From positions 7,564,001 to 7,628,000 of the forward strand of contig JABWDB010000004.1 of assembly GCA_019614645.1 (NCBI GenBank): a DNA stretch of 64,000 nt, given 5' to 3'. Position numbers and translations under genes: made by a program. This document shows positions 33,877 through 45,408 of the stretch, piece by piece. A model generated the notes under the pieces. It was not told where the DNA came from. It searched no databases and worked only from the letters and a program-made list of their open reading frames with translations. Within the stretch, counting starts at the first letter, position 1. Every line of letters begins with the position of its first letter. Source of the DNA: Stratiolaelaps scimitus (lineage: Eukaryota > Arthropoda > Arachnida > Mesostigmata > Laelapidae).

Positions 33877-34581
33877 TTCCAGCCCTCTCAGAGAGTAGCA
33901 TTTGAGTGTTTCGCAGACTGACTGTCTCTTTGGGTAGTTAGGCGTCCTAGACAGCGAGAGCGCTTGAAACATTGAAAAGTAAATGCGTAAGCTGTTTAAG
34001 ACTGCCTACTTTATCTTCGCCTATAATTGACCATTGTAAGCTCAGAAAAGGCTCATTAATCTATATCAATATTGTTCTGGCGTTGATATAGTCAATCAAG
34101 CAAAAAATATATAGCGCGAATAATTCCATATGTCCGGGAGAGTTCACATGTGCTGGGAATGATGTTTGAAAACCAACAATGGAAACCCATATTGAGGGTC
34201 AAACCAAACGATTGTGTTCAGGTATATTTTATATATACTATTAAAATTATATATACAATACAAATACACCTTTATTAACCAAAAGGGGTGATACAGAGAT
34301 TATTAAAGAAATTACATAAGTTGGTAGATGCGAAGTGAATTTTTACAATTGTGGTAATGGCAGATGTCCACCTCCTGAGTCTCGTATGAGACGTGCGACT
34401 CTCCAGAAGAACAAATTTTTTAGCTTTTCGGTGCGTACTACTGACGCAGTGCGCACTGTACGTCCACTGTGCAGAGGGTTTGGACGAAATTCGACGAAAT
34501 GTTTGACAGAACTATTCAGTCTTAGTCTCTGAAACAAGCTTAGGTCCGCAGTATCTAATATGGTCATTAGGGAGGGAAGCT

Positions 34582-34651
<70 letters not shown>

Positions 34652-35440
34652 AGTCCTTATTTATTGCTTAGCTAATGAGGTGTGTGCGGCCTAATCAGGA
34701 CGAACAGAAGCTGAACGACGAATTGTCGGATTCATACTGTTGAAGCATTGCAAAATATGTCCCAGGTTAGAAAGGGTTTTTTATTGCCAATTGAATATCT
34801 CCGGGTCAGTCATTCCATTGTAGTGGACAATACGCAAAAGAAAAAATTCACGTTTCTTTTTGAATAACTCGAAGACAAAGATGCTTGCATTAGCACTAGG
34901 TTAGGTGTGAGGTGACGTTGGGAAATTCAAAGAGAACAACAGCAGCACTACGAAGGCAGCTCAATAAAACCAGTATTGATTTGAAATTGGTGACTCCCTG
35001 ATCTCCTGTGGGAGATGGTACACCGGTCACAAATCCACGAACAGCACCCACCTGCCACGATTTAGTCGTATAAACTCATTTCATTGATCCCCCCGTGCGC
35101 GCTCGCCGGCCCCATGTCATATTGCGCTGCGAAACCTGTTGTCTCCTACAGTGATTTTTGCGGAGAAGAGACACCTGCATTACATGCTGGTTCAGACTAG
35201 GCCCAAACACGGAGGAGCAGATGAAAATGAAATACAAAGTATAGATCATCCTCTAAATATGTTCCTTTGCCCAACAGCTTTCCAGCGGTATGTCTAACAT
35301 CGCATCATGGTAGATCTCAAGCAGCGTAGAGTGGCGGAGGAGATCATGTCGTCGAATCGAACGGGATTTCTTAACCTACTTCGTGACGTATCGTGAGACT
35401 CCCAACCCTACCAGCTCTTCAGTGCTGTTCGGATAGGACA
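33877..35440. other. AT-rich DNA
   Basis: Only a long TA microsatellite (34586-34648) was recognised. Confidence 0.5.
34586..34648. repeat. Long (TA)n microsatellite
   Basis: Sixty-three bases of uninterrupted TA, the longest in the window. It is fully self-complementary and able to extrude as a cruciform. Confidence 0.98.
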
Positions 35441-36600
35441 TTGAAGGTGTTGGGGCACTCGCGGTGGGCGGTGGGGGGCACTTAGACACCAGGATTGTGA
35501 TGGATCGGGCCAATAGAGAGAGATATCTTCACTTCACTCCTCATCGAACGACTTCATCTCAGCCTCTCTCGTCCTCCTACCAAATGCAGCCTAAACCCCG
35601 GCTGACGCTCTGCTGGCTGCTCTCTGCTGAGAACAATCTGTGCGGCTGGCAGCTGTAAAGGCTCTCCTCCGCACTACCTCCCACTGATACTAGTGCTGCG
35701 GCTATTATACGAACCGCTACGGGCGGTGCTGCGACGGCAAAAAAATAGACCAGCCCCACCACCTTCGACTCTCCCTGTTCCCATCGACGAATCCTAGCCT
35801 ACGACGGTCGTACCGGTGGCCCCAGAGGCGACGACGACACCTGCAGACACATCACACACCTGTGATCGATCGAAGCGAAGGAGACACCAGCTTACCTTTT
35901 CTACCTCGCCAATTTCTTCTTCCGGTCGGTCGGTCGGTCGAAGACGACAATACTACATGGGAGGAAGCTGCTACACCACACTGACGTTCATTGCCTAGTT
36001 GCCTAGAGCCGTGTAGCGTCTTCATCTCGTCACAGTGTCCTGACCCAGAAAAGCAGGAGGCAGGCAGGCAAGGTGCCGGCCTAGCATCGCTGGGCCCTCA
36101 TGTTCACTGGTATCGGCATTCAACTGCGGCGTCGCAACATGCTTATCTGTCGTGGAGCGTAAAGCCGCTATGTATTTGGCCGTTGTTCGTTTCGACGACG
36201 ACATGCAGTCGTCCAACGCTGTGTCCACCTCAGGTACGCCCAGCGCAACAACACCAAATGCATGCGTAGGGCGTCAAGGGCTTCGCGGGCCGCCTGTCTC
36301 CATGTTCTCGCCACCTGGCTGTCCCATCTACTCATTCAGAACTCAGATGTCGGTCGGCAGCGGCTGCAGCGCTCCAGCCCGGACCAATCAGATTGCCAAG
36401 TCGGCAACATGGGTTGTCGGGGTTCGGCGTAGAGGTACGGCCGCTGCCAGCTCCTACCTGCCCACAGTGTCTCTATCTCGTTTTTCGGTTCCAGATACCT
36501 CTTCGCTTTGCACTTCGACACGATTCGTCATCGTTCAGCTGGCCCAGTGACAAACAGCGACTCCGGAAGAGGACCTGAACACGCATGCAACAGTGGAAAC
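35441..36600. other. GC-rich block
   Basis: CpG-rich, with a GGTC repeat at about 35923-35940. One candidate first coding exon (36170-36233) is listed. Other frames on both strands are unrecognised. Confidence 0.4.
36170..36233 (+). CDS. Possible first coding exon
   Basis: A frame from ATG 36170 or, further in, ATG 36203 reads LAVVRFDDDMQSSNAVSTS and then meets a consensus-like 5' splice site, CCTCAG followed by gtacgc at 36234, in phase 1. The frame is open further downstream into the would-be intron. No partner exon with an acceptor and continued homology was found, and the opposite strand is open at 36022-36228. The call rests only on the donor match and position in a GC-rich block. Confidence 0.15.
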
Positions 36601-37700
36601 ATAGGGAACATAAGCGATTGAGGTGAGACGGGGGTGCCACAAAGAATAGGTGTCAACTAATACAATGCTGTCTGAAAGCATAAAAAAGGTCATTTGCACA
36701 GAAGGGAAATGCATCACAATGCAAGTGATACAAATGATATTATATATGCAGGCCATGTGGCTGTGAAATGAAATGCATGCAAACGTTTATATTATTTAAA
36801 ATGAATAAAGTGATGAATGCAAAGTAAAGTGTGGAATGGGATCACTCGAGAAGAATCGAATGAGTAGCTTGATCCATTAAATAGCATAGGTGATTAGATT
36901 GTGTTACAGTAGGGTACAGTTAGCGTGAGAAATACTACGGCGTTATGGCACAAACTGATGAGTGTGCGAGTGTTTCGTTGCCATGATGAATCACTGCATT
37001 TATAATAAGACAGTCGCACATTTCCTCTGGGAACTACAACCCTTACCTGTACCTATAAGATTGCAAATCATCAACAGTGCTGTGATCCAAAAGCTACTTT
37101 TTCATGCTCATACCGTTCCTCGTTTTCAACAAGGTTTCAGATACAGGCAGATACAGCCATGAGAAAACCATGTCTGTAGGTCTCTATATTCCTTTCGAGG
37201 CAGATATACACATTCACAGATGAACTCCAATCTGTTGTAATGACTGTTGCGGTACGTCGGGAGACAAATTATAACTGTGAAATCTCGTGTTCGAGCTTCA
37301 GTTTAGATGTGGTGTTATTTTCAAACCCCTTGAAGCTCCTAATATCAGCTCCATCGTTACACTGCTTATCCGGAGTAGATTTAAACCTAAAGGATGTGTT
37401 ACCCCAGCGGGGTTGCCACCGCGTTGAGGCAACGCATCCTTTAGCGGAGGTGCTAAGGCTGAGAAAATTTTACCTCAGCAAAAAATATCGAACTTTAACA
37501 ACCCCAGCAGTACAAAATCTGGCCAACCTACCTCTCAAACGTTCACACCTTTATTGCTAACTGTCATCTCCAGATAGCTGTCTGCGTCTTTCGCTGCTCT
37601 CGCCGTTTTCAGCCAGGGTACCTGTTCGTGCAAAACGTTCTAGAGACGTTCGGTACCATCGTCGCGAGGCTTGGGAGTCTCGTGGCGAACCTTCTTTCAT
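36601..37700. other. AT-rich DNA, nothing recognised
   Basis: A 106-codon frame at 37240-37560 shows no domain and is expected by chance. No other feature is seen. Confidence 0.45.
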
Positions 37701-39760
37701 TCATTCGATATTCTTATCTAAATGAATAGCAACAAGCACCACAGGAATGGGGCCGTAGTCGGTCGCGTCCGTGGTGGTTTCAAGGGCTGCCATATGGCTC
37801 GTAGCGCGGGCCATGCGGCGAAAAGTACGGTAGTGGCGGAAAACAAGACACGACCCAGGCCGAACATACGTTCAAAATCAGTAAGTGAGCAGGCGTCACT
37901 GCTGCGTATGCAGAAGTAGGGGGTGGAGTCTGTGGAAACGGACGGCGTTCACCCATAGCGAGAGATACAAAGAGGGGGGAGAGAGAGAGAGAGAGAGGGC
38001 ACACAGGTCGCAGGCGTTCGAAGGAAAGAGCGTTTGGACGGCCGCTCGAAACGATCGATTCGTAATACACATTCCCAGAGGCAGACGTTAGCCTACTCCC
38101 TTGTGCATTCTCTCTTTGGGGTTTTGACGCGTCAAGCAGCCCAACACCGATGGCGGGCTGCTCGCGCAGTGGGCAACAGCGTAGTGGAGTATTCGGTGGC
38201 CTCGTGCACCCCTCGGTCGAAAGGGCGCCAGCCAGTAACTGGTGTCTGTATCCACAAGCACGATGGCACAGGGGCAGCAATCGTTGGATAGGGGAAGGAC
38301 TTCTGCTTCCGTGCTCGGCCTCTCGTCGTCTTCGACCTTCTGCTCCACTGTGTGGCGTCCGGGCTGGCCGGCTAGCTGGCGGGCTTGAGTTCAATGTTGT
38401 TGGTAGAAGCGAACAGGCGTCCTGGCTGCTGGTGGCCGAAGAGACGAAGAGAATACCCCCTACACCATCCCTCGTTTCACCCCGCGGCCCTGTTCGAAAG
38501 GGTCGCGGAGGGCATCGTGTAGCACACAGGACATAGCTGCATCTGCAGATGGTCGTCGGCCGTAGAGCGGGACGTACCCCTGGGTGGGGTAACTCTCATT
38601 ATTTCAAGGGGCGCCGTTTATTGGAAAGAGAGACGATCGGGGCCGCATCATTGGCAACGACGGGCGAATATCACTGCCCTCTTCTCGATCTAATGGACGG
38701 GAAGATAGATCCCGCCCGTAGCCTGGGCCCTACTACAACGAACGCGCGGATCGTGGTGGCACGAGCGAGTCGTCGCCTTTCCCCGTTTGCCTGCTCGATC
38801 CTGCTACTCGTAAACACGCGGCACGGATTGCTCAACTATCCGGTCGTTCGCGTCGCCCTACCCGATTTCTCCCGTACTCGTGTTCCGTACTTGCCCCGAT
38901 TCGAGAAAGCGTTGCGGGTGTTCAACACCACCGGGCATGATCGGTGCCTGCCGCGTCGGTGTACTCGGCTCGCGTTGGCTTCTATTCGAGTCGGTTCCGA
39001 ACACCAGTTGGCGATTCGGTTCGCGAATCGGACGCCGTCTCCTGCCAACCAACCGACCACACGGCGGTCGACGAGCCGATCTGCTGTTTTCACGCTCTAC
39101 CTCAGCTATGTTCCGTGTGCGCGACAAAAGCGGTAGAATGCAGTATGCTGCCTGTGAAATCTATGTGCCACAGGGGCTCGAAGGGAGGGGATCACAGGGG
39201 AGAAGAATCACTTGCCGCAGTAGTAGCGTGACGGATAAGAAAGAGTTGGCCCGCTAGCGGTGGCCACGAGGTGGCAACCGTGAGCCAGCCGGAACGTATA
39301 CAGGAGGGTCGCGGCAACGACAATGCAACCCAGATGAGGCAACCCAGACTGCAGCGGTGCAGACGCGTTGACAGCCGACGGGCCCCGCCGATGCGTCCGT
39401 TGTCCCATGCAATTCAAATTTCGCTTGCGTCCGTTCCTGCAACCCCCCCCCTTTCGTTCTCGCTCGACCTGCCTCACCGGCGGCATAGGCTTGAGCTTGC
39501 AGGCCTCCCTATCATGTTCGCTGCCACCCAGGCAGCAGTCGGCTATCTGCAATTCGTGTCTGTGATTTGTTTATTTTGGCACAGGCAATTCAGAGGACAT
39601 TCAGATGAATCGATCAGACAAGTGGTAATAGGAGGCGGCCGCAGCGAAAGGCGGCAGCAACAGCAGGTCGAGTGCGATTGCAGGAGGGTCACTGCCAATT
39701 CGCTGCACTTTGTCTCCCGGAGCCACCTAGATAGCATATGCACATTTAGAGTAAGCAACA
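37701..39760. other. GC-rich block
   Basis: CpG-rich with a GA microsatellite (37979-37998) and a C9 run (about 39440). Long frames (up to 204 codons on the minus strand at 37780-38394 and 199 on the plus at 39271-39870) overlap frames on the other strand and show low-complexity, domain-free composition. Confidence 0.4.
37979..37998. repeat. (GA)n microsatellite
   Basis: About ten GA units. Confidence 0.95.
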
Positions 39761-41978
39761 ACAACTGCAGCGTGCTTTACTGTGTCGTATCCCTTAAAAT
39801 TCCCATCTGGATGCATTCAGGCAGGCCAATAAGCTATGGATATACGGTACAAACTGCGAAACAAATTTGAAAAATTGAGGAGGGGTCGCGCTAATGAAAA
39901 CGATCTAATACGGATCTTGTACCATTCGAAAACACATGAAGATTAGGTATCCAAACGTGGAACTGTAGTCACATCCGATCAAAGGTCATTTTCACAGTGG
40001 TAGGGGTTAATAATTAAATTCATCTTGAACGCGGTGATTATCGGCCATGTCAGCACCGTGCACGAACACGCGCCAAGCAGATAACCATTTAACTTTTTAA
40101 ATCGTTTCGTAATACTTACTATTTATATGGTGCTTAACAATCATCAAGTCGCGTTGAATTATCGCTATTCGAATATCGCCTGCGAAAATAAAACGTACAA
40201 TGTCGATTTTGGCTTCGAATTGAAGGTGATCTTTTCGCTGGAAGATCGTTTTCTAGACTTAACTTGTTCGCGTGTTTCAGCATAGGCCGTTTGATGCAGC
40301 GACAAAAGGCATACGTTTCATGACACCAAATGGTTTTCATAGAAGTTCAATGAAGCGTCCACGCAGCCTTAGTGCTCTAAGATTACTTGTTCTCGAGTAT
40401 TAAGCCGAGTGGATCGTTAGGGTTACATCCGCAGGCACCATTTTTGTGTGCCGTTTTTGTGCAGGTTCCCTTTCGGTACAAATACACAGTATTCTCATGG
40501 GTCCTTCTCACCTCCCTCCACGTCCCCGACTTAATACAGCTCTCGATAAATACGCAGAGTGTACTAAAGGCAGCAAACAGTATATTCTTATATATGTATC
40601 TTAGGCGGGTACAGTGGATGCATCAAGATCCCTTCCTCTTGCCCTTCGTCCATACACTCTTCAGTTGCTCTTCCTTTCGGGTGCAATTCTGCTGCCCATT
40701 AATCCCACAATATTTGGCTCTGTCATTAACATTCAAATTATGAACATCTTGTCCTAATCATATTGTTTTTTGTATAAGCGAGAGTAATTCATTCGACCAT
40801 CGGGCACGAGAGCGTTGAGCGAACCGGAGCGGTTCACGTTTGCTGGACGTCGATCATGGATCAGTGGCTACGTCTTATTATTAGTTTAAGTTGTACTACG
40901 ATTTGAATAGAAACACACCTTTTCAGGTCGTTTAAAATAATAAATAATGGGTGATTTTGCACAACTCACGTGTGTGCCGTAGAGTCAAAAAATGCTTCTT
41001 TTTTCGCAATGAGTTGATTCCATGGTGTGCTCCAACTTGTAGAGGAGAGCTCAACAGTGGACGCCAAGAGGTCAGCGCTTTCTCGTTGAATGTTCAGGAA
41101 CTCGTCCGTCGACTGTTTCTTGCAAATCTATCTGACGTCTGACTATTATAATCCAGCTTTGGTCGTCTTTAGAGTGCTGCGCTTTGTTCTGTAATGAGTT
41201 CTTAATTCGGGTGTAGATCAGGTACGTTTACCCTTTCCTTGTTACCACTGTACTAAGTCCATAAACATTGGGTAGGATCTCTCAAGAGACCAGACCTTTC
41301 TCCTCATCATCGGGGACTAATCGAGGCAAAAACAGTAGTAAGCATCGGGGAATTTTACTGAACAGGTGAAAACCGAATCTTTCCGCCAGACAAATGAAAA
41401 AGGCCGTATGACGCCGCGCTTGCTTCATAGACTTGGCCTAAGTGCGTCCCTAGAGATTTCGCTGAACGAAATACGCCCTGGTCAAGATAGGCCGAGATTT
41501 GGACCGCACGCCAAAGGGCTAGGGCATTCAAACGCCGTAAATATGTCCAGTTCCACCATGAGTATATCATCACTCCTCTGGGATTCGGGGTCCTGAGATC
41601 CATTCGAGAGGACACGGGAAAAAGTCTCTCAATGGAGCCGCGGAAAGGATCGCGGAGTAGCCGGCCTGCGTGACCGCAGGGTTCCAGGCGGCATATACTT
41701 TCTTTAACAACATTGGCCGCTCAGCCGGAAAGTTCCCCTGCGGGTTTTCGAACTATGGGTCTCGAGTGAAAGGGAGCCGAACGAAGGACTCCTGAGAGTG
41801 GAATGGTGTAAATGTCGTTGGCGATTTCAACAATAAGTTTGGTTATATTATGGCGGACTATATGTGGACATATTTATTAGACTCGGTCGTTGTTGAGAGG
41901 ACCACCAGCGGTGAACGTTCGAAGGCTGCTGCTTGGGGCCACCCACATTACTTTTCCTTTACTGAATACCCAACGAGC

Positions 41979-42021
<43 letters not shown>
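41979..42021. repeat. (TTA)n microsatellite
   Basis: About fourteen TTA units. Confidence 0.97.
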
Positions 42022-42022
<1 letters not shown>

Positions 42023-42396
42023 GCACTGCACCTTCCCAAATTTAACAGCAAATTGCCGTTTTGTGTATATACACCCAATCCCCAAAGAAAATGCCTGTCA
42101 ATTTCACACATTACCAATACATGTTTCGATTACATTAATTACAGCATCACCAACTCAGTCCACTTTGAGTCAACTAGGGATTTATTATTTCCTCCTCTAA
42201 AAAAAAAAAAAAGGGATTTATTAGTACGTCAGCTATCGGATATTTTTGTATTTCTTTGCAAATTGTGTTCATGACTATTAACAAGCAGCGTAAGAAAGGC
42301 AATGGGTGCCACTTCTACTGACAAATAGCTATAAGGTGGGTATATTGATTTATAATTTGATCTCAAAACGATATTTTGTGGAACATCTGTATTGCA

Positions 42397-42525
42397 GCAC
42401 CTTTCCACTTCTGCCTCACCATTTTGTTGCTGTGCACAGAGGCAATGCCAACGACTTTCTCGGAAGCAAGATACCGGTCTGACATCGGTCTGACCTCCTG
42501 TTCCCAACTACTTCTCAAGTTATTG
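42397..42525 (+). repeat. Dispersed repeat family, copy 1
   Basis: The segment with GCTGTGCAcAGAGGCAATGCC and ending cccaactactt aligns in order with 57889-57999. Shared blocks include cttccacttctgc / ccttccttctgc, the 19-of-20 match at gctgtgca.agaggcaatgcca, a cggtctgac / cggcttgac block and gt.cccaactactt.t. It is probably the 3' part of a non-LTR element or SINE; the origin is not recognised. Confidence 0.6.
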
Positions 42526-43039
42526 TATGTATAAAGTTGGTTAAGTAAATGTAATAAATATATTTCTATATTGAGTCAATTAAGTCTCACAATAGCTAAA
42601 TATCATCACTGAATAGCTGTCAAAATATTGTCCTCCGATGGCGATCGAGTAACAAGACAGGCAACAGATTCGATTCATAAGTATTCTATATTAAAGTATG
42701 TACTGGACAAATAATAGATATTTTAAATATTTCACTAATGAGATATCGGTATTATCTTCAATTACCACCCCTTCTATTTCCGATAGATTGAGCAACAGCA
42801 AACAAATGGTAATTAATGTTCGTCTACTCAAAGGACTGTCTGCTCGCGAGATTGAATGTCGCTGTGCCCTGTTAGTACATGACAGACTGGAAATTTTAAT
42901 GTAGGCGGAGAATAGCCAATCTATAGGCTGGAGGCAAATGTAGCCTAACTTTCCTTAGTAGCCAGGAACAAAAGCGATAGGCTTGTCCCTAATGCTGTGT
43001 TTTTTTTGGGTCTTCATTATGTGCCTGTTTCTTCAGGAG

Positions 43040-43135
43040 ACCGGAGCGCGAGAGAGTGAGAGAGAGGGTCTGCGTGCAACAGACTGCCTCAGTAGCGCGG
43101 CTATAAATTAAACTTGTCTCATCTGCCAGTTAGAA
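43040..43135 (+). promoter_or_regulatory. Candidate GAGA plus TATA promoter
   Basis: A GA-rich run (gagagagtgagagagagg, about 43051-43070) lies about 35 bases before TATAAATT at 43102. CCAGTT at 43126-43131, close to the initiator TCAGTY, has its A 26 bases downstream of the TATA. GA repeats upstream of TATA fit GAGA-factor-type arthropod promoters. An open frame follows (43114-43404) without a clear ATG, and another starts at ATG 43501. Confidence 0.25.
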
Positions 43136-43500
43136 ATGGGAGAAAGCAATACGAGGAGAACTTCTCTGCAGTTTTGTTGGCGTATGTGAACAACTACAAA
43201 TCATCTGACATCTCGCCATTGCTTCCTCGTCGTTCCGTGCTTTCTCGCCCAGGCGGGACGAGCTCGAAGCAGTCGTTTCCCGTTCATCCAAATGTTCAAG
43301 TACGACTCATCGATCGATCGCCAATCGGCCGCTGGCGGCGCACTGTGGCCAGAGAACAGCGGCGGCAGCAGCTCCCGAGTACCGTGTCCTCGACCGGGAA
43401 TTGAAGAGGGGGAACGCCCTCATTTGGACTCTTGATGAGGGAATGAATCTTATTTGAGTTTCGAACCGAGGACCGAAGAGGCGTAGCCTTGAAGCACGAG

Positions 43501-43677
43501 ATGAAGAGAATGAGGGCTGCAGGAGCAGCGCAGAGAAAGGAGTCGTACGACAGCTACAAGTTTATACCGATGCAGGGATTCAGCGATAACAAGTCATCCC
43601 CCCACCTCTCTATCTCTCTCTCTCTCTCAAGCGAATTGTTCTGTTTTCACATGAGCACACACTCAGACACAAACTGA
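43501..43677 (+). CDS. Small open frame downstream of the promoter candidate
   Basis: ATG 43501 (G at -3) opens 58 codons. The first 30 include AAQRKESYDSYKFIPMQGF, which has ordinary protein composition; the rest is driven by a CT repeat. The CT run ending ctctctcaag (43614-43630) would also be an excellent 3' splice acceptor, so the frame may be cut there. No family is recognised. Confidence 0.15.
   Translation: MKRMRAAGAAQRKESYDSYKFIPMQGFSDNKSSPHLSISLSLSSELFCFHMSTHSDTN
43614..43628. repeat. (CT)n tract
   Basis: CT run following C6; also acceptor-like. Confidence 0.9.
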
Positions 43678-43699
43678 GAGACAGACACGCACACGCACG

Positions 43700-44138
43700 A
43701 AAAAAGGCGCATACTGATCCTACAGAGGATTGGCGATGGGGCCTGCGATGGCGATACTGTTGATACGTACTTATCTTCAATCGAGTTCTTGAATTAGGAG
43801 GTATTTACGTATGCGAAAGTACAGCGCGTTAGGAGAGTGATTGATCTATAATACAATTGAGACAATTTATTGGCGTTCGTGTGTGTCAATGTACATATGA
43901 ATGATGTATACTTGGACAAGTCTCAGCTTGAAGTAACGGGTGCGCTTGAGCTTGCTAGGTACCGCTGGTTATAACCTGCCCTCGTTTGCGAGTTCTGATA
44001 CCACAAAGCTCGTTGCTAACTAATGATGTCATGAACTTACATTGTCTTCTCTGTAACACTATTATTACGGTAACATTAGACCTATTATAATGATACTGGC
44101 ATGATACGCAACGCGCCTCAGTTGCCCCGAAAACCACG
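43700..44138. other. AT-rich DNA upstream of the SINE
   Basis: Nothing recognised. Confidence 0.5.
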
Positions 44139-44154
44139 TTGTCCTAGTTACGAT
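44139..44154 (+). repeat. SINE target-site duplication, left
   Basis: TTGTCCTAGTTACGAT matches the right copy at 44412-44427 with one mismatch. Confidence 0.9.
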
Positions 44155-44411
44155 CTGCCCTGGATGGTCTAGTGGTAAGCGTCTTGGACTCTAGACCGGA
44201 GGGACATGTATGTGTTGGGTTCAAATCCTGTAGGACACGGAGAATCTTTGGAGTTCTTTATCAGCTTTCTTTATCTGAAGATTCTTGCCAGGTACGAGTA
44301 AGGCAGATAATAAGCAAAGGTGGCCCCAACAGGTCCTCATAGTAATACCTAAAAAGGTTAAGAGCTGAGCCTGTCAGATGGGAAACAGCTGAGAGTCAGC
44401 TCGAAAAAAAA
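44155..44411 (+). mobile_element. tRNA-derived SINE, full-length copy
   Basis: The 257-bp insertion is bounded by 16-bp direct repeats and ends in A8 (44404-44411), the hallmarks of LINE-driven retroposition. The head resembles a tRNA: A box TGGTCTAGTGGTAAGCG, an anticodon-arm region CTTGGACTCTAGACC, and B box GGGTTCAAATCC. The TGGACTCT block recalls tRNA-Gln, but the acceptor arms do not pair, so it is not a functional tRNA gene. The body continues with ACACGGAGAATC, TTTATCTGAAGATTCTTGCC and GGTACGAG, shared with the copy at 6295-6437, then a unique tail. The good TSD suggests a fairly recent insertion. Confidence 0.85.
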
Positions 44412-44427
44412 TTGTCGTAGTTACGAT
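44412..44427 (+). repeat. SINE target-site duplication, right
   Basis: TTGTCGTAGTTACGAT follows the A8 tail directly. Confidence 0.9.
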
Positions 44428-45276
44428 ACTACGTCTCGTCTACCTCTGCATTTGCCTATACGTTTAATCAGACTGCGATCAATACTCTCTATCTACCTAT
44501 TCATAGGTAACTACTGCCTAGATGCAATGATGGCTTGTGTCTCCGCAACGAAGAGATATTTCTCTCTTGTTCGAGACAGGGTTCCATTTTGTTCAGCTGG
44601 CCATCAATATATCACCACATACTGGACTCGTAGGGGTTTCGTACTGCGTCAACCCCCTTGGGACAACGGGCAATGCGATGCAATTTTCCAGTCCATTTTT
44701 GGTCACCATCATAATGCGACGTCCTCCCTAATCGCTAACTGCGAGACTCGCGAAGAATAGACAGCGTGTGCCAGATAGAGAGCTATCCGCGCTCATTTCG
44801 GGGTACCGGCGGCTTTGTTACAGCGCATTGCCAACAAAACGGCGTCTATCTTGCCGATGCGAAAGGCCGACAGCCCTCCACAGAGGACTGGATACGGAGT
44901 CGACCCGGAGCCGACATTGCTTCTCCGGCCTGTCGCGCACAGGCCTCACGTGCCACTCAGATCTTACTCGGTCTGAACCCAAAGATCCCTTTTGTCATTT
45001 CGTTGCTAGCCCATGTCTTGGTCGACTCCGAGACCCCCGGACGCTCCTGCCGCCATACTAGTCTAATCGCTTGCTTTCGAGAGAGATCGTCGTGGATATT
45101 TAATGAGGAACAAGCACGCCAACGACTCATTGTTTGGTCCCGTTGTCCTCGTCGCTTCCTCGTGGCCTATCCTGGTCCATTTCAAAACAACTCTGAGCGG
45201 CACGACCACATCAGGCAGAGAAGGCGGGATCCGCAAAACCACACCGATGGCCGGGTAACCATTCCCGACACCCGTG

Positions 45277-45408
45277 ATGGTTGTGTATAGCGGACTAACA
45301 TTCATACTGCCAAGGCGGGCGGAGGTTCGGGACATTGTGGAGGTGGATATTGCACTGGCAACGAGCCTTGGGGTCACTCTTATGGCACAAGACTGTCGCT
45401 CACAATAG
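45277..45408 (+). CDS. Small open frame with strong start context, unknown
   Basis: ATG 45277 sits in CGTGATGG (G at -3 and +4), a good Kozak context, and opens 43 codons ending at TAG 45406-45408. The translation contains PRRAEVRDIVEVDIALATSL, which looks like a normal amphipathic helix. No family, signal peptide or membrane segment is recognised. Frames on both strands overlap it (44766-45290 plus, 45063-45455 minus). It could be a small protein, a fragment of an old transposon protein or chance. Confidence 0.18.
   Translation: MVVYSGLTFILPRRAEVRDIVEVDIALATSLGVTLMAQDCRSQ

Larger units (their letters stand above)
39761..43039. other. AT-rich DNA with a TTA repeat and a dispersed repeat
   Basis: The stretch contains a TTA tract (41979-42021) and one copy of a dispersed repeat (42397-42525). 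Frames at 41355-41615 (minus) and 41366-41596 (plus) overlap and are unrecognised. Confidence 0.4.

Noticed and set aside
37780..38394. 204-codon minus-strand frame in a GC-rich block
   Set aside because: Overlaps several plus-strand frames; Pro/Ser/Arg-rich with no domain, as expected where stop codons are scarce.
44155..44230. tRNA gene
   Set aside because: A and B boxes are present, but the acceptor stem does not pair and the T stem is imperfect; the TSD and A-tail show it is a SINE.
44766..45290. 174-codon plus-strand open frame
   Set aside because: It has no methionine at all, begins only with a GTG, overlaps an open minus-strand frame and shows no motif.
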